A stretch of DNA of 64,000 bases. Origin: Benincasa hispida. Its lineage: Eukaryota; Streptophyta; Magnoliopsida; Cucurbitales; Cucurbitaceae. Below the pieces are notes generated by a model, which did not search any database, was not told the origin of the DNA, and was given only the letters and a program-made list of their open reading frames with translations. The stretch's first letter is position 1, and each line of letters starts with the position of its first letter. A program made the translations under genes and the position numbers. The stretch spans positions 62,358,388-62,422,387 of the forward strand of contig NC_052353.1 in the NCBI RefSeq assembly GCF_009727055.1. Direction: 5' to 3'. Shown one piece after another: positions 61,932 through 64,000 of this stretch.

Positions 61932-64000
61932 ATGATACTGAACTCTGCAGCAGCCATAGCTAAGGTTGTTCCGCTGCGGCCTCTATTGAAACCAATACGT
62001 GCCTCTTCCAACATCAGCACAGAACAGCTACGCGAGGAACTCACTCACCTTCATTCTGAAGCAGAGAGTACAAGAACCAAAGGTCTGTGTGCATTCTTTC
62101 GCCTTCTCCACTGCCGCAATTACTTTCTACAATCTTAGCCAAATTAGACGCAAATTTTGTCATCATCGTTCTTGATTTCTTTGTAGTAAGTTTTTTATTC
62201 GTGTAAGTGTGTGTTGGAGCGTCGAATTGGGAAATGGTAATGAGTGACCGTCGCAACGTGCATTGTTAAAGTATTTGGAATCTTTTCTGCCGCAAAAATT
62301 AACTTACCTGCTTTCTGGCTCCAATACCTTTAAAATTGAATGAAATTTTGGTTGATTCAGCAAACAATGCGAGATTGAGACTCTTGAGATTGTCTGAGGC
62401 TGCTGAGAAGCTACGGCGGCAAGCAGCTATTAGCGTACAAACAGGGAAGGAAGATGACGCGAGAGATCTACTTTTCCAGAAGAAGAAGGTAATGCAAGCG
62501 TTGGAGAAGTCAAAGAGTCGAATCAAGTTGTTGGATGAACTGTCAGTAAAGCTTCATGAGGTAAAATGAAGTAATAAGTTGACCGAGCAGTGCTTTTATA
62601 TGGTCAATTTCTCCACATTCATGTTTTACTCATAATCTGGCAAGTGATATTGAATTGATGGAGAATTTAGTAACTGATATGTCATGGATGTTCAATTACT
62701 GGACTTACATTTTCCAGTTAATGCCTTTATGGTATCATATCATTCCTGTCATTGGAGCGTTGCAAAGGGTTGTGAAATGATACAAAAGAGTTCACCAGGT
62801 ACTCCACTTTGGCCATGGCCTCGATCAAGGGTAGTTTCAAAAGGAGGCCATCTTGGTAAAAGAACATAAGAAAAATAATACTTGTAATATTATGGTAGCA
62901 TGCCATAATTGGTTCTGCTTTAATGCACAAAAAAACGACGGAGAACTATCTATTGCTTGAATTTGGAGGGGAAGACTTTAATGGGGATTCTTGAGACGAG
63001 GTCCTCTAAGCGAAGATGACTATGACAGATAAGAACATGCAGCGCAATGCTGCTTGTGTTTGTATTCATTTCATTTGGTGCATTGCTAGCGCTCATTTTG
63101 TACAGCTTGTGAAAGAATGAGTGCAGTTTGGCCATGGATACAGCAGCCTGGAAATTTACCTAATAGATCTCAAGAAGGGAGGACGATTGCAAGTGGAGGG
63201 GAGGGGTTTTGGTATTAGCCGCCCTGGCACTTCTGTTTCCCACTCTTGTCATTTTTGTTTCTGCAAAAATAATTTTCTAATGTGGTTCATACTATCCAAG
63301 AATCTGTTCTTCAGTTTTAACAATGAAAAAGAAACTACTTGATTTTCTCAGGCAATATACGTGAAAGAGAGTCAGCTAATTGGGAATATTGGTTCAGATT
63401 TGACAATGGCCACAGAAGATGTTTCGAGCCCTATTCGCATTGCCTCTTCGGAGCAGGAAGCTGCAGAAGATTCAGAAGAAACTGATTTTGAATCTAAAGA
63501 TGTAAATCTTCCTGAATATAAAGATTTGCAGCCGAGTGCTGCAGAGGATCATGCAAGCATAATAGCTAGTGACCGAGAGCAAGAGGCCCCTCCATGCTCT
63601 GATTTAGGGAGTGAAAATCAAATGGTAAACAGTATGAAGGGAGTATCGTCTTATGAGGACTTCATGGAAAACCTGGACAAACAGCTAAGCATAATTGAAG
63701 ATGAACTTGATGCTGTGCTGAGGGCTTCAACAGTCCTGTTAGATGGTGAGGATAAACAAAAAAATTTAAGAGTACAGCAAATAGTGGAACTTCAAGATAG
63801 CATCCGGCTTATCAGAAAGAGGTAATATATTCTTCACCACCCCCATAAAAAAGAACACTGCATTTTGATTATCATTTATCTTTCGTATTGTTTTAAGGTT
63901 GGGGCTTCGATACGAAATCTCAAATTGCTGAAAATCTAAGAAAATGTGTTCTAATCTTCATGTTGACAGAGTCTCAAGTTTCAAGTTGGCAAATGCGAAC
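61932..64000 (+). CDS. Coiled-coil protein with possible organelle transit peptide, 5' part
   Basis: Exons 61932-62082, 62361-62560 and 63352-63821 join in phase and a fourth begins at 63970 and leaves the window, giving about 284 residues so far. The N-terminus is poor in acidic residues (MILNSAAAIAKVVPLRPLLK), with Ala, Ser and Arg before RASSN, resembling a chloroplast or mitochondrial transit peptide. Residues about 38-117 are a strongly helical, charged coiled-coil (LREELTHLHSEAESTRTK, then LRLLRLSEAAEKLRR). The third exon is acidic and Ser-rich, then helical again (ENLDKQLSIIEDELDAVLR). I do not recognise the family; a PspA/IM30-like or other structural coiled coil is possible. The first ATG after the site II cluster that opens the frame was chosen. 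The short frames between exons are intronic. Confidence 0.75.
62561..63351 (+). other. Intron of the coiled-coil protein gene
   Basis: A 791-bp intron with GT and CAG borders. It includes frames on both strands without recognisable products. Confidence 0.6.

Overview
The window is nuclear DNA of a flowering plant. It has intron-rich genes with GT/AG splice sites, AT-rich non-coding DNA, Ty1/copia retrotransposons primed by initiator-Met tRNA, and plant-only families (a GSL/CalS callose synthase, a WRKY factor, an RLCK/PERK-like kinase). The proteins are eudicot-like. Several repeats look like ones I associate with Cucurbitaceae (melon, cucumber and gourd group). That family placement is inference; the species cannot be read from the sequence.

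Layout. 1-14985 (+): the last 33 exons, about 1557 codons, of a CalS7/GSL7-type callose synthase, with its N-terminal third off the left edge. 16540-18290 (+): a small gene for an unrecognised protein of about 163 residues behind a spliced 5' leader. 20.9-25.3 kb (+): a seven-exon membrane-anchored receptor-like kinase of the At2g42960/At5g18500 type. 31239-33194 (-): a three-exon group IIc WRKY factor of the WRKY8/28/71 type, with G-boxes and W-boxes upstream. 34.2 kb: a solo Cassandra-like LTR carrying a 5S-rRNA-derived segment. 36461-41651 (+): a decayed Ty1/copia element. 43-45.3 kb: LTR-like repeat DNA. 46.3-46.7 kb: a polypyrimidine tract. 46.9-47.9 kb: an array of short palindromes. 49041-49198: a fragment of an IRK-like LRR receptor kinase, cut by a second decayed copia element at 49199-54840. 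55-61.7 kb: AT-rich DNA with an LTR-like repeat and a 0.9-kb foldback. 61932-64000+ (+): the first exons of a coiled-coil protein with a possible organelle transit peptide.

The five host genes are ordinary single-copy-looking loci and show no sign of being a cluster. CalS7 works in phloem sieve plates, and the kinase and WRKY factor are signalling and regulatory genes; nothing ties them into one pathway. The novelty is in the repeat space: the long foldback, the palindrome array, the in-frame 51-bp repeat inside a copia pol gene (with an undetermined base at a repeat junction), the 5S-derived LTR, and the gene fragment split by a retrotransposon. Exon boundaries were set by reading frame, splice consensus and remembered family sequence, not by alignment or transcripts.
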